Assembly (NCBI GenBank): GCA_035328465.1
Contig: DAOLIQ010000021.1
Span: 1-39,412, forward strand
DNA from: JADJEI01 sp035328465
GTDB taxonomy: Bacteria > Bacteroidota > Ignavibacteria > Ignavibacteriales > Ignavibacteriaceae
Length of the DNA: 39,412 nucleotides
Reading direction: 5' to 3'
Positions 1-9,700 of the stretch are shown piece after piece. Position 1 is the stretch's first letter. The number at the start of each line of letters is the position of its first letter. A program made the position numbers and the translations under genes. A model generated the notes under the pieces. It did not search any database, had not been told where the DNA came from, and saw only the letters and a program-made list of their open reading frames with translations.

Positions 1-100
1 TTATTCCAAGTAATTTATTAAATAATTTAGATAATACTTGATATTATCTACCGGATTTTATAAATTGTGTGCACTAATACTAAACTAATGAGGATTTTTT

Positions 101-733
101 ATGCCCAAGCAGGACTATATACCAAAACTAAAACCCAAACTTTTCACGTGGGTTAAATCTTTTCTTGTAAATTTTCCTTCGCTTGCCCCAGGACTTGGAA
201 TTTCTGCCCCCTCCATTACCGATTTAACAAACCGTCTTAACGATTACCTGACTGCATACACAGAAATGATAAGTCTGCGGGCAGCATACCATGCCAAAGT
301 AGCCGAAGTAAAATTGAAACGCAATCATGCAATCTCCGAAGTGGGTGGGGTAAGGTCAATAGTAAAAATTATGAAGGCAAGCCCCGCCTACTCCCTTGCA
401 ATCGGCGAAAGTCTATCAATCGAGCTTGATGCACCTGTGCCAGATATGAACAAATTGCAGCCGCACATAAAGAAAGTGGTTTATTCAAATAATGTAGTAA
501 AATTATATTATAAGAAAGGGATCGCCACCGGAGTGCAGGCGTTTTGCCGGCGCGCTGATGAAAAAGATTTTACCTTTTTCGTCTTCGATACTGAAAGTCC
601 GGTGATTGACACCCGCCCCAACCTTGTTGATAAGTATGAAAAGAGAGAGTATTATTTAATCTATGTAATTGGCGACAGTCCAGTTGGAATACAATCACCC
701 ACTGTGATGGTTACGGTTGAAAAGAGGGAATAG
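101..733 (+). CDS. Conserved-looking hypothetical protein with C-terminal beta domain
   Basis: A 210-residue protein I do not recognise. Residues 1 to about 110 look mostly helical and basic. Residues 110-207 look beta-rich and end in a strand pattern (SPTVMVTVEK) that resembles the last strands of a fibronectin type III or Ig-like fold. There is no signal peptide or membrane segment, so it is probably cytoplasmic. The ATG at 101 is preceded by AGGA at a usable distance, which supports this start. It stands alone: 186 bases separate it from the next gene on the same strand. Function is unknown; only the coding call is firm. Confidence 0.75.
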   Translation: MPKQDYIPKLKPKLFTWVKSFLVNFPSLAPGLGISAPSITDLTNRLNDYLTAYTEMISLRAAYHAKVAEVKLKRNHAISEVGGVRSIVKIMKASPAYSLAIGESLSIELDAPVPDMNKLQPHIKKVVYSNNVVKLYYKKGIATGVQAFCRRADEKDFTFFVFDTESPVIDTRPNLVDKYEKREYYLIYVIGDSPVGIQSPTVMVTVEKRE

Positions 734-919
734 GGAAAAAACTTTTTCTCGGTCGGTGCTTATGGCTGAGCATAGTCGGATTGCTTCAAATTGTTCATTT
801 TCGGCTTGTTTTAAAAACCTATAACAAAAAATACTTTAAAAACTATACCCTTTGTATATTGATTTTTAGCGATTTTAGTGATAGATTTTTATTAGAAAAT
901 TAACTCTTTGGAGAAATAA

Positions 920-2338
920 ATGTCTCTTTACGATTCCGACTTCTCGGGTGAAGAAAACCTTGAATTTGAAAAAGCCAATATTCAAGAAGAAATTAAAAAA
1001 TGCAAAAAATCAATTGACGATGGCAGGATTTACAACTCCCTCGAATATATCGAGGACGTTTTGCAGATGTGCATCGACGCTGATATGAATGAGGATGGGT
1101 TATACTTTTCTGAAAAGCTTATAGAAATTTTCCCTTATAACGCTGAGTATTGGGTCAAACATGGTATTTGCCTTAGCGGACTGCTTCGATTTGATGAAGC
1201 GATAAAATCATTTGAGAAATCCCTTTCACTAAATCCCGCCGATACCGAAGTACTTCTTGATAAAGCCTCTGCCGAGGAGAGCAATGAAATGTATGAGCAG
1301 GCTAAAGAATCACTGAAAAAAATTTTATCAATTGAGCCCGGTCACGACGAGGCATATTTCAATTTAGGATTGATCGCACAAAAGGAAAATAATTTTGAAG
1401 AAGCTGCCGGCTATTTTAAAAAAGCGATTGAGTTTGACGAGGATTATTCCGAAGCATGGTATGAGCTCGGTTTTTCCTACGAAAATCTTGACAAACTAAC
1501 CGATGCACTCGAAGCGTATGAAAAATTTCTCGATCTCGAGCCTTATCATGCAAACGGCTGGTTCAACCGGGGGGTTGTACTTGTCAGATTGAATCAAACG
1601 GAACAGGCGATTAATAGTTACGATCTTGCATTAGCCTTAAAGGAAGATTTTGCAAGCGCTTGGTTTAACAAAGGAAATGCTCTTGCAGACCTTGGAAGGT
1701 ATCAACCGGCGATTGAATGTTTCAAGAAATCTATCGAACTGGATAAGAACGATGAAGCATCATTTTATAATATCGGAAATATTTATGAGGAGATGGGTGA
1801 TCTTCATAGCGCAATAAAATATTATACCGAAAGTGTGAAAATAAATGATCAGTACTATGAGGCTTTTATTGCGCGGGGTTACTGCCACGATGCAGCAGGA
1901 AAATTTCAACTGGCACTCAAAGATTTTAATAAAGCAATTTCGCTTTCGCAGGATAGGGCAGATGCCTGGTACGCGCGTGCTGATCTGGAATACTCGCTTG
2001 GTCAGCTTCAAAATTCGATACTTAGTTACAGAGAAGCATTGAAAATCGAAAAGGATAATTTTGAAGTTTGGTTCAACCTTGCGGAAACTCTTTTTGAACT
2101 TGGCGATTGGCTTGAAGCTTTAAATTCTTTTGATGAGTGTATTCGGATAAACCCTAAAGATGCTAATTCATATTATGGAAAGGCGAAAGCAAATTTTATT
2201 TTAAGCAGGCCGCAGGAAGCAGTTGAATGTTTGAAAACCGCCTTTACACTTGATCCTGAAATAAAACAAGAATTTGAAAAAGATTACCCCGAAATAAAAT
2301 CATCAAGATTATTTAAAAAACTTCTGGGTGAAATATAA
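920..2338 (+). CDS. Tetratricopeptide repeat (TPR) protein, cytoplasmic
   Basis: A 472-residue protein built almost entirely of about eleven 34-residue TPR units after an acidic N-terminal segment of about 60 residues. The repeat signature is easy to follow: W/Y at unit position 4, G/A at 8, and a closing P (for example AWFNKGNALADLGRYQPAIE). TPR solenoids bind other proteins, so this is a scaffold or adaptor with no enzymatic residues visible. There is no signal peptide, unlike the TPR lipoprotein at 30108-31961. The start has a good ribosome site (GGAG, 7 bases before the ATG). It lies 57 bases upstream of aroE on the same strand and may be cotranscribed with it. The partner is unknown. Confidence 0.9.
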   Translation: MSLYDSDFSGEENLEFEKANIQEEIKKCKKSIDDGRIYNSLEYIEDVLQMCIDADMNEDGLYFSEKLIEIFPYNAEYWVKHGICLSGLLRFDEAIKSFEKSLSLNPADTEVLLDKASAEESNEMYEQAKESLKKILSIEPGHDEAYFNLGLIAQKENNFEEAAGYFKKAIEFDEDYSEAWYELGFSYENLDKLTDALEAYEKFLDLEPYHANGWFNRGVVLVRLNQTEQAINSYDLALALKEDFASAWFNKGNALADLGRYQPAIECFKKSIELDKNDEASFYNIGNIYEEMGDLHSAIKYYTESVKINDQYYEAFIARGYCHDAAGKFQLALKDFNKAISLSQDRADAWYARADLEYSLGQLQNSILSYREALKIEKDNFEVWFNLAETLFELGDWLEALNSFDECIRINPKDANSYYGKAKANFILSRPQEAVECLKTAFTLDPEIKQEFEKDYPEIKSSRLFKKLLGEI

Positions 2339-2395
2339 TAGTTGAATATTCTGTACTGTGTCAAAAATATTTTTGTGTCATAAAATAAAATAGAG

Positions 2396-3268
2396 ATGAA
2401 AGATTCATTTAAAACAAATACTAAACTTCTTGGTTTAATTGGTCACCCGATAAAACATACATTCTCCCCTTACCTGCACAATGTCGGAATCGAAATGACC
2501 GGTGTAAATTATGTTTATCTGCCATTCGATGTACTTCCGGCAAATTTAAAAAATGCTGTGAAAGGAATTTTGACACTTGGTATTGCAGGGGTAAGCGTAA
2601 CCATCCCCCATAAAGAAACTGTAATCAGATATTTAAATGGATTATCTGAAGAAGCCTCTACAATCGGAGCGGTTAATACAGTTGTCAATGATCTTGGAAA
2701 GCTTAAGGGATTCAATACCGACGCAGAAGGAGTGTATGCAACATTACAGCCGTTCAAATCTCAAATAACAGGCGCAGAAGTTTCGGTGATTGGAGCAGGG
2801 GGTGCATCCCGATCTGTCATATACACTTTAATAAGGCACTTTCAGCCAAAAAAAATAAACCTCATCAACCGCACAGAGCAGCGTGCTGAGGTTGTGAAAG
2901 AACATTTTGCTGCGAAAATGAGGTATGATGCCTTTCAGGTGATTGAATTGTTTCCCCCCGACTTGGTAAATGTGTTTAGGAATTCCAGTCTGATTGTTAA
3001 TGCAACCGCAATTGGAATGTTTCCGGATAACGATGATTCGATAACCACATTATCAAAATCATTTTCGAAAGATCAAATAGTTTTTGATTTAGTTTATAAC
3101 CCCCCTAAAACTAAACTAATGCAAATTGCCGAGTCTGAAGGTGCGAAAACTGTGGACGGCTTAACGATGCTGATTCACCAGGCGATTAAATCTTTTGAGT
3201 TATGGACAGGCAAGACCCTTGAGTTTGAAAAACTTTACCGCGCATTAATTTCAGTTATAACTACATAA
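2396..3268 (+). CDS. aroE: Shikimate dehydrogenase
   Basis: NADPH-dependent reduction of 3-dehydroshikimate to shikimate in the cytoplasmic aromatic amino acid pathway, which also feeds chorismate to the menaquinone genes at 16267-23510. The 290-residue length is normal for AroE. Visible motifs are the shikimate-binding loop GHPIKHTFSP (residues 16-25, with Thr in place of the usual first Ser), the catalytic lysine K73 in VTIPHK, N94 in GAVNT, D109 in FNTDAEG, the nucleotide-binding GAGGAS (133-138) and a C-terminal LIHQA. The ATG at 2396 has only a weak purine-rich leader (TAGAG). It is convergent with the PiT transporter; 33 bases separate the two stop codons. Confidence is high from the active-site residues. 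Confidence 0.95.
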   Translation: MKDSFKTNTKLLGLIGHPIKHTFSPYLHNVGIEMTGVNYVYLPFDVLPANLKNAVKGILTLGIAGVSVTIPHKETVIRYLNGLSEEASTIGAVNTVVNDLGKLKGFNTDAEGVYATLQPFKSQITGAEVSVIGAGGASRSVIYTLIRHFQPKKINLINRTEQRAEVVKEHFAAKMRYDAFQVIELFPPDLVNVFRNSSLIVNATAIGMFPDNDDSITTLSKSFSKDQIVFDLVYNPPKTKLMQIAESEGAKTVDGLTMLIHQAIKSFELWTGKTLEFEKLYRALISVITT

Positions 3269-3295
3269 TCCTAAGTTTACTATGCATTAGGCATT

Positions 3296-3313
3296 AATCT
3301 ATCAGAATAGATT
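3296..3313. terminator. Hairpin between convergent aroE and PiT genes, possible weak terminator
   Basis: A perfect 7-bp inverted repeat, AATCTAT with ATAGATT, closes a 4-base loop. It sits between the two convergent genes and covers the stop codon of the minus-strand transporter. No clear T-run follows on either strand, so termination is a guess from position; it could be chance in AT-rich DNA. Confidence 0.3.
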
Positions 3314-4429
3314 GCTTAAACTCAATAACCAATAAATAACTGCGCCACATACTGCAGCAGTAGGCAAAGTCATTACCCAGCTAAGTAAAATATTTTTTAC
3401 GACTTTGTAATTTGAATTACCCGTTACAGTACCAATACCAAAAATTGATCCTACACTTACATGAGTTGTTGAAACAGGCAGACCATGATAACTTGCAGTA
3501 GTAACTAATAAAGCCGTAATTAGATTAGCAGTAAATCCCTGTCCGTGGTTCATAGAAGTAATTTTGAGACTCATCGTTTCACCGACTTTTTTAGAGTTCA
3601 ACAATCCGCCAACCGCCATAAAGCCTGCAATAAAAAATAAGCCCAATCTTAAATCAAGTGCATTGATAACCAGTACTAATCCCAAAATTTTAGGTGAGTC
3701 ATTTAATCCTCTGGCGAAACTAACAGCACCTGCACTTATATAGTGGAAAAAGTCTAATAGATTTTGAGCATTAAATCCAAATATTTTATTCTGATAAACT
3801 TCGACGCACTCTTGGTCGGGGGCAATAGTGAGAGATTGTACATTTGCTTTGTCTAATGTTAATGTCCCGTTAAAATTAATTTCAGAGATGGGTTTCATTT
3901 CGTTATTAATACATACACACATTTCTTTCTTAACGCCCAAAGCTATTCTTGATTTCCGAAAAACCCTGTACATAATAAGGCTAAGAATTGCAGCGATCAA
4001 AGGACTAACCACTAACGGTAACAAAAATGTATCGGCTAATTTTGCAAAGTTGAAGTTGCTTCCAATAGCAACAACTCCACAGCCTAATAAAGCCCCAACT
4101 ATACCATGAGTTGTTGAGACAGGCATGCCAATTTTAGTTGCAATGAATACTGTGATTGCAGCACCTGCTGCAACTGAAATCGCGAAGATTGGAGATTGCA
4201 CAAGCTCATCGGGAACTAATCCTTTACCAGAAAAATTTTTAATTAGAGTTTCAGCAAAAAATAATGCTGCTGCTGAACCAAGTAATGTTGTAATTGTTGC
4301 CCAATTAATAGCGCGTTTAAAATTTAGTGTTCTGCTGCCGAATAATGTAGCCACACCTTTAAAGTTATCATTAGCTCCATTGCTGTATGCAAGAAAGCAA
4401 ACCGTTATAAATAATATTATTAAAATCAT
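3302..4429 (-). CDS. PiT-family inorganic anion (phosphate) transporter
   Basis: A 375-residue inner-membrane protein of the PiT/PHO-4 family, which usually imports phosphate with a proton or sodium ion. The two inverted-repeat halves each carry the family signature: SNGANDNFKGVATLFGS near residues 15-31 and ARGLNDSPKILGL near 239-251. About ten hydrophobic segments flank a hydrophilic middle part (about 165-225) that holds a small Cys-containing stretch (MCVCINNEM). Each half also has a VSTTHG/VSTTHV motif. The signature differs from the common GANDVANAFGT type, and some PiT relatives carry sulfate, so the substrate is uncertain. No phoU partner is adjacent. The ATG at 4429 is the natural start, just before the first membrane segment. 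Confidence 0.88.
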   Translation of the reverse strand: MILIILFITVCFLAYSNGANDNFKGVATLFGSRTLNFKRAINWATITTLLGSAAALFFAETLIKNFSGKGLVPDELVQSPIFAISVAAGAAITVFIATKIGMPVSTTHGIVGALLGCGVVAIGSNFNFAKLADTFLLPLVVSPLIAAILSLIMYRVFRKSRIALGVKKEMCVCINNEMKPISEINFNGTLTLDKANVQSLTIAPDQECVEVYQNKIFGFNAQNLLDFFHYISAGAVSFARGLNDSPKILGLVLVINALDLRLGLFFIAGFMAVGGLLNSKKVGETMSLKITSMNHGQGFTANLITALLVTTASYHGLPVSTTHVSVGSIFGIGTVTGNSNYKVVKNILLSWVMTLPTAAVCGAVIYWLLSLSNLF

Positions 4430-4508
4430 AATTGGATAAAATATACTTCAGTTTTAATTTAAAATGTAAACCAGAGGACATTCGCCTCAAAATATTTAAT
4501 CTCGCAAC

Positions 4509-4610
4509 CTATTTTAATATTAGATAAGCAACCACAAGCCAGGCAATCCCTTTTGCTAAAAAGAAAAAGAATCCTATCAGTCCTATTTTCTTTAAATGGT
4601 TTTTAAGCAT
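4509..4610 (-). CDS. Small 33-residue single-span membrane protein
   Basis: A short reading frame encoding 33 residues, MLKNHLKKIGLIGFFFFLAK then GIAWLVVAYLILK. It has a basic amphipathic head (K3, K7, K8) followed by a hydrophobic stretch (about 9-32) long enough to cross the membrane once. It fills most of the gap between the sugar dehydrogenase and the PiT gene on the same strand. The ATG at 4610 has only a weak purine leader. Small proteins of this pattern (KKIGL.GF...K G..W) occur in Bacteroidota from memory, but the role is unknown. Codon structure and composition favour a real gene; I could not test conservation. Confidence 0.6.
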   Translation of the reverse strand: MLKNHLKKIGLIGFFFFLAKGIAWLVVAYLILK

Positions 4611-4699
4611 CTGCTTGTTTCTTTGATAAGCTTTAAAATATTTCAGGTAAAATTGGTTTATGATTTTAAACAGAGTTTATACTAATCACTATAAAAAAG

Positions 4700-6703
4700 T
4701 TACCTCAATAAAATCATTTTTTTAGTTTCAATATAATTCCCAGAATGCAACTGATAGTAATACACTCCGCTTGAAAGATCTAATCTTTGGTCTGTGTTGA
4801 AATCTATTTCGTAAGTGCCAGCGGGTTTATATTCATTTACCAATGTTGCAACTTCATTTCCTAAAACATCAAAAACTTTCAAACTTACAACTGATCTATG
4901 ACTTTCATCTTTTGAGGGAACAGTATATTTTATTTTTGTTGAAGGATTAAATGGATTTGGATAATTCTGTTCAAGTAAAAATTTATCAGGAGATTTAATT
5001 TCAACCTCAATCGAATTTGAATACTCAAAAGTTCCATCCAAATCAATTTGTTTTAATCTGTATTGATAAATACCTGCGGAAAGATTTTTATCTGCGGCAG
5101 AATAAGAATTTACTTCAGTGGTTGTTCCGTGACCATTTACGAATACAATCTTTTCCCAATCCTGATTAGCACTCACTTTTCTTTCAACATCAAAACCGGA
5201 ATTATTTTTTTCTGAAGCTGTTGTCCAATGTAGATTCACATCGTTATCAGTAACTGCTGCAGTGAAAGAGGTTAACTCAACAGGTACAGTGGTAACAATG
5301 GCAACAGCAGTATTACTATAGTTTGAAACATAGCTGTCATTAAAAGCTGTTACCCTGTAAGTGTAAGTGTCAATAACGGGGACAATGTCTGAAAACGAAG
5401 TCTGATCAGTACCAACTGTTCCGACAACTTCGTAAATATTATTAGTGCCTTTTCTTTCAATTCTAAATCCGGTTTCCGATGATGAGTTATCAGACCAGTT
5501 CAGTTCAACAATTGAAGGATCAGTTGGATTAGCAATCAAGCCCGTTGGGGCTTCAATTCCGGGAATGAATTCATAAATTTTACCATTAGCGCCGCACACA
5601 TAAAACTCGTAATTCATATCAACTCCAAAAGATAAAATATTTGAAGCTGCTGTGAGCAAAAAAATATTTGAGCTGTCAGCAGGATCTAACTGCCAGATTT
5701 TTTTTGAACAGTAATCGCCGTAAATATAATCGCCGGTCAATTCAGTTCTACGATTCCCGCGATAAATAAATCCGCCGGTGATTGAACAATTGCCACCAGT
5801 GTGCTCATATTCAAATATCGGAAATAGATAATCTGTTCCCGTACAGCCGTTAGTATTGTAGGGATGATTTCCTTCGTAGCATCTCCAGCCGTAGTTACCG
5901 CCATTTTCGATCACATCAATTTCTTCCCATTGATTCTGTCCAACATCACCGCACCAAAGTTCGCCTGTAACCGGGTCAAAACTGAACCGCCATGGATTGC
6001 GCATTCCATAAGAATATATTTCCTCGCTGTAACCTTGTGTATTATTATAAAAAGGATTCGTATCAGGAATTCCATAGTTTAGACCACCTTGCGGATTGTC
6101 AACATCAATACGTAAAATTTTTCCAAGCAGCACAGATAAATTTTGTCCGTTATTAAAAGGATCGCCGGCAGAACCGCCATCACCCATTCCAATGTATAAG
6201 TAGCCATCAGGACCGAAGGAAATTTGACCGCCATTGTGATTTGAAAACGGCTGATTAATCTCGAACAAAATTAACTCGCTGCTTTTAATCGCTGAATCAG
6301 GATTGGAAGCACTCACTTCATAACGAGCAATTACAGTTCGCAGTGGAGAGTCAGCAGTGTAATCGACATAAAAGTAACGGTTGTTTTCAAAATCGGGATG
6401 AAAAGCTAAACCGAGTAAACCCGTTTCCCCCCCGCTTGTTACCTTATCTGTGATATTTAAAAATGTTTTACTTAATGTCGTACTTCGGTTATTTTCGAAG
6501 ACTTTAATAATGCCCCCCTGCTGAACGATAAATATTCTGTCAGTTCCATCGCCGGCATTATACAATCCAACTGGACTGGAGAAAGTTAAACTTGGAAATG
6601 CATCCTGAAGTTGAAATTGAGCGTTCAATTCAACAGACGTGCATGTTAATAGTGATGAAAAAAAAATCATCACAATTGCTGATGTTAGGCGGAGATTTTT
6701 CAA
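4700..6703 (-). CDS. Secreted PQQ-type glucose/sorbosone dehydrogenase with T9SS sorting domain
   Basis: A 667-residue exported protein. A hydrophobic signal sequence (about 5-28) precedes a six-bladed beta-propeller of the glucose/sorbosone dehydrogenase family (about 35-390). This carries the catalytic-type His in NHNGGQISFGPDG (H156), the GMGDGG turn and the PQQ-contact Arg in YGMRNPWRF (R235). A fibronectin type III domain follows (about 390-475), then a linker and a C-terminal type A sorting domain (about 585-667, QNYPNPFNPSTKI to KKMILLR) for type IX secretion. The family oxidises sugars in the periplasm or outside the cell; the substrate here is unknown. It starts at TTG 6703, with AGAGG six bases upstream, and overlaps the amylase stop by TTGA, so translation is probably coupled to that gene. 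Confidence 0.9.
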   Translation of the reverse strand: MKNLRLTSAIVMIFFSSLLTCTSVELNAQFQLQDAFPSLTFSSPVGLYNAGDGTDRIFIVQQGGIIKVFENNRSTTLSKTFLNITDKVTSGGETGLLGLAFHPDFENNRYFYVDYTADSPLRTVIARYEVSASNPDSAIKSSELILFEINQPFSNHNGGQISFGPDGYLYIGMGDGGSAGDPFNNGQNLSVLLGKILRIDVDNPQGGLNYGIPDTNPFYNNTQGYSEEIYSYGMRNPWRFSFDPVTGELWCGDVGQNQWEEIDVIENGGNYGWRCYEGNHPYNTNGCTGTDYLFPIFEYEHTGGNCSITGGFIYRGNRRTELTGDYIYGDYCSKKIWQLDPADSSNIFLLTAASNILSFGVDMNYEFYVCGANGKIYEFIPGIEAPTGLIANPTDPSIVELNWSDNSSSETGFRIERKGTNNIYEVVGTVGTDQTSFSDIVPVIDTYTYRVTAFNDSYVSNYSNTAVAIVTTVPVELTSFTAAVTDNDVNLHWTTASEKNNSGFDVERKVSANQDWEKIVFVNGHGTTTEVNSYSAADKNLSAGIYQYRLKQIDLDGTFEYSNSIEVEIKSPDKFLLEQNYPNPFNPSTKIKYTVPSKDESHRSVVSLKVFDVLGNEVATLVNEYKPAGTYEIDFNTDQRLDLSSGVYYYQLHSGNYIETKKMILLR

Positions 6704-9700
6704 ACTTTACCTCTTTTATTTTTTGGTGAAATTGTATTTCTTGTTTTAATATTAGGTTTTTTAACTTTTACAGGAAGTTCAATCAACTTTAAAAGCTCAT
6801 CAACTTTAAATTGACTTTCAACTGATGCATCCAAAATTCTTTTCGTCCGCTTTATAATTTTTTGAATAGTTGAACTTTTTATTTTTATTGACAACTCCGG
6901 CTTTTTAGATATAACATCTTTTGGGGATTTGTTTTCTAGATTCTTCGCAGCCTTTTTTGATTTCAGTGTTTTTCTATCATTTAGAAAATGATTTTGGAAA
7001 TAAAATAATTCCAACCAGATAATTAATTCCTCAAAACTTTCTTTATTAAAGTACTTAATACCCTCGTGAGAGTTTACTTTCAAAAATATTGAAGTTTCAT
7101 TTTCAGTAAATAAATTTTTAATAGCATCAACTGGAAGAAAATCATCTGTCGTTTTATAAAATTGTTTTAGAATTTTTTCATTTGAAAGCATCTTAATAAG
7201 ATAAATATTCTTGTAATTTTGGTTTTTGTCGAAGCCAATAATTTCAAATACTTCAAATAATAATTTCTCGATGAGAAGATCAGTAAAAGTATCGTTCACA
7301 TTTTTTGAATCAGTGAACAAATTCTTAAAGACAAGTTGGATAAACAAAAGAAGATGGAATTCAGCATTATCTTTAATCATGAAAGGAAAAACATTTTCAA
7401 TGTCGGCAGTCCATTTTTTGTTTTTGGGGTTCTTTTTTATTTCAAGAATACTTAAGATAAGTTTGGTTAGATTTGTTATATCTTGAAAAAAATCTGATTC
7501 GATAACTTTTGCATCCACCTTTTTATCAAGATTAATCATCTCTCTTAAAACAGACTGGAAAAACAATGACGTGGCAGATTTAAAAGATTCTTCATTTATA
7601 TCAGAAAATAAATTGCTTGTAAACAATTTTACATTTGCTAAATCGAATAATTTTAAAAATGAAGAATGAAGCGGTAATAACTTTTGCTCTAACAACGCAT
7701 GATCAATTGATTCAACACCCCTACCGTTAAGGAAATGACAAAGCGATTGAAATTCACCAGAAGCGTCAAAAATTTCGTGGAAATTTAAGCAGACTTTGTA
7801 ATCATAAGCTCTGAGAGTGAATGTCAATCCATGCTCAAAGGATTCCTTGCCGGATATAAGGTACTGCAGTTTTGTTTTATGATCTGTATACACATAAAAA
7901 TGCTGTACATCATTTTTAAATTGAAGCGCATCTGCAATATTTTGACTGAAGAAAAATTTTTCTTCGCTGTTGATTTTGCTCTTCATCCTTCCGCTCGAAA
8001 ATTGGATATAACCAGTAGTTTCTTTGTAAGAATTATTAAAAATAATTAATGCTTTTTCATCTCTTGAACTATTAGTGTAAGCAAAAACATTTTCATCAAC
8101 TATATTTTCAACAGTTACAAAATCATAAAGATCAAAATTTTCTACCTGACTAAATAAGCGGCGTTTTTTCATTAGAGGAAATATTTCTCTTTGATGACGG
8201 TTGACCAGGTTCTCGTCGACCATTTCATTATAATATGCGCGCTGGTATTCCATCCCATATTTTTCGGAGAAACCTTCTATTTGCCCATGACCAAACATTG
8301 GCAATCCCGGCAATGTTACGAGCAATGTAGCGACTCCAAAATATTTGTCGCCTTTGCCAAATTGATTGATTGCAGTTTCTTCATCAGGATTGCTCATAAA
8401 GTTCACGTATCTTTTCAGAATTTCAGGATTAAATTCCAATGTATTCTTAATTAGAAGTTTATATTTTTCATTTTCTTCCTTCATCATCATATGCATAAAA
8501 GCACTGTTATAAACGCGGTGCATTCCTAATGTTCGAACAAAATAACTTTCCATCAACCAGAATGCTTCAGCAAGTAAAAGTGTATTAGGCATTTCTTGAT
8601 TAATTCTATCAACCACTTCGCGCCAAAACTCAACAGGGATTAAAGCATCGAACTGATCGCGGGTCATTGAATGATCAGCACGGGAGGGGATTGCTCCCCC
8701 GCTTCCCGGTTGAGGAAACCAAAGCCGCTGAAAATGTTTTTTAGCTAATGTCATCGCGGCATCAAATCGTATTATCGGAGTTTTCCTGGCAACATGCATT
8801 ACCATCTGAATCAATGCTTCGCGAACTTCTGGAATTAGTAAATTTAATTGAGCAGTGTCGTTCCAAGGCATGTTTGTTCCGTCATTTCCATGATAAATAT
8901 AACGTACGTCTCCGGTGTATTTGTCAATACGCTGAAAAACAACAGCTGCATCGGTTCTTGAAAAATATTTATCTTCAATTCTGATTTCTACTCGATCATC
9001 TTCAGAAAGGTTTGGTCCATAAAATGAATAACCGGGATAGGGGGGAGTTTTAGATTGAATAAAATAATCAGGTTTCTCAATCATCCATTTTGAATATATA
9101 CCGGTATGATTTGGCACCATATCACTTGCAAGCCTGATCCTTCGATTCCAGCACCGGAATTTAAGATTTTCAAAGGCAGGTTCACCACCGAGAGCATCAG
9201 CAATAACATAATCATAAAGTGAGTAAGCCGAAGATTCTGCGTCAATATTGCCTGTAAGATGTTTTATCTTTTTAGATGCACTGCTTCTTTCCCAAATTCC
9301 AATCAACCAGACAGAAGTAAAATTCCATTTGGCAATAGTGTCAAGTTCCTCATCCGGAATTTGATCGAGACGTCTTATTTCACGCTGATATTTTTTTGAA
9401 AGCTGATCAAGCCATACATAGGCATTTTTTGCCAGCATAACTACTTCAGGCATCCAGTCAGTATCCTCGGTAAAAAGTTCTTTCTCTTCATAAAGAAATC
9501 TGTTTTCATCGTCAGTAAGTTTATTTCCGATTTGAATTTTTTTCTTTAAAGATTCAAAATACTTTTGATCAAAATCATAAACCGGAACAGGGGGAGTCGT
9601 TTTTTCGCCGCCGCCATGTTTTACAAATAATTTATAGTCTTCGTGGATTAAGTCTTTGCCGGTTAAAATTTTTAATTTGAAACTCTCAGGAATGTAAATT

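Noticed and set aside
757..774. Small hairpin (TGCTTA / TGAGCA with one wobble) after the first gene as terminator
   Set aside because: The stem is short and no T-run follows on either strand.
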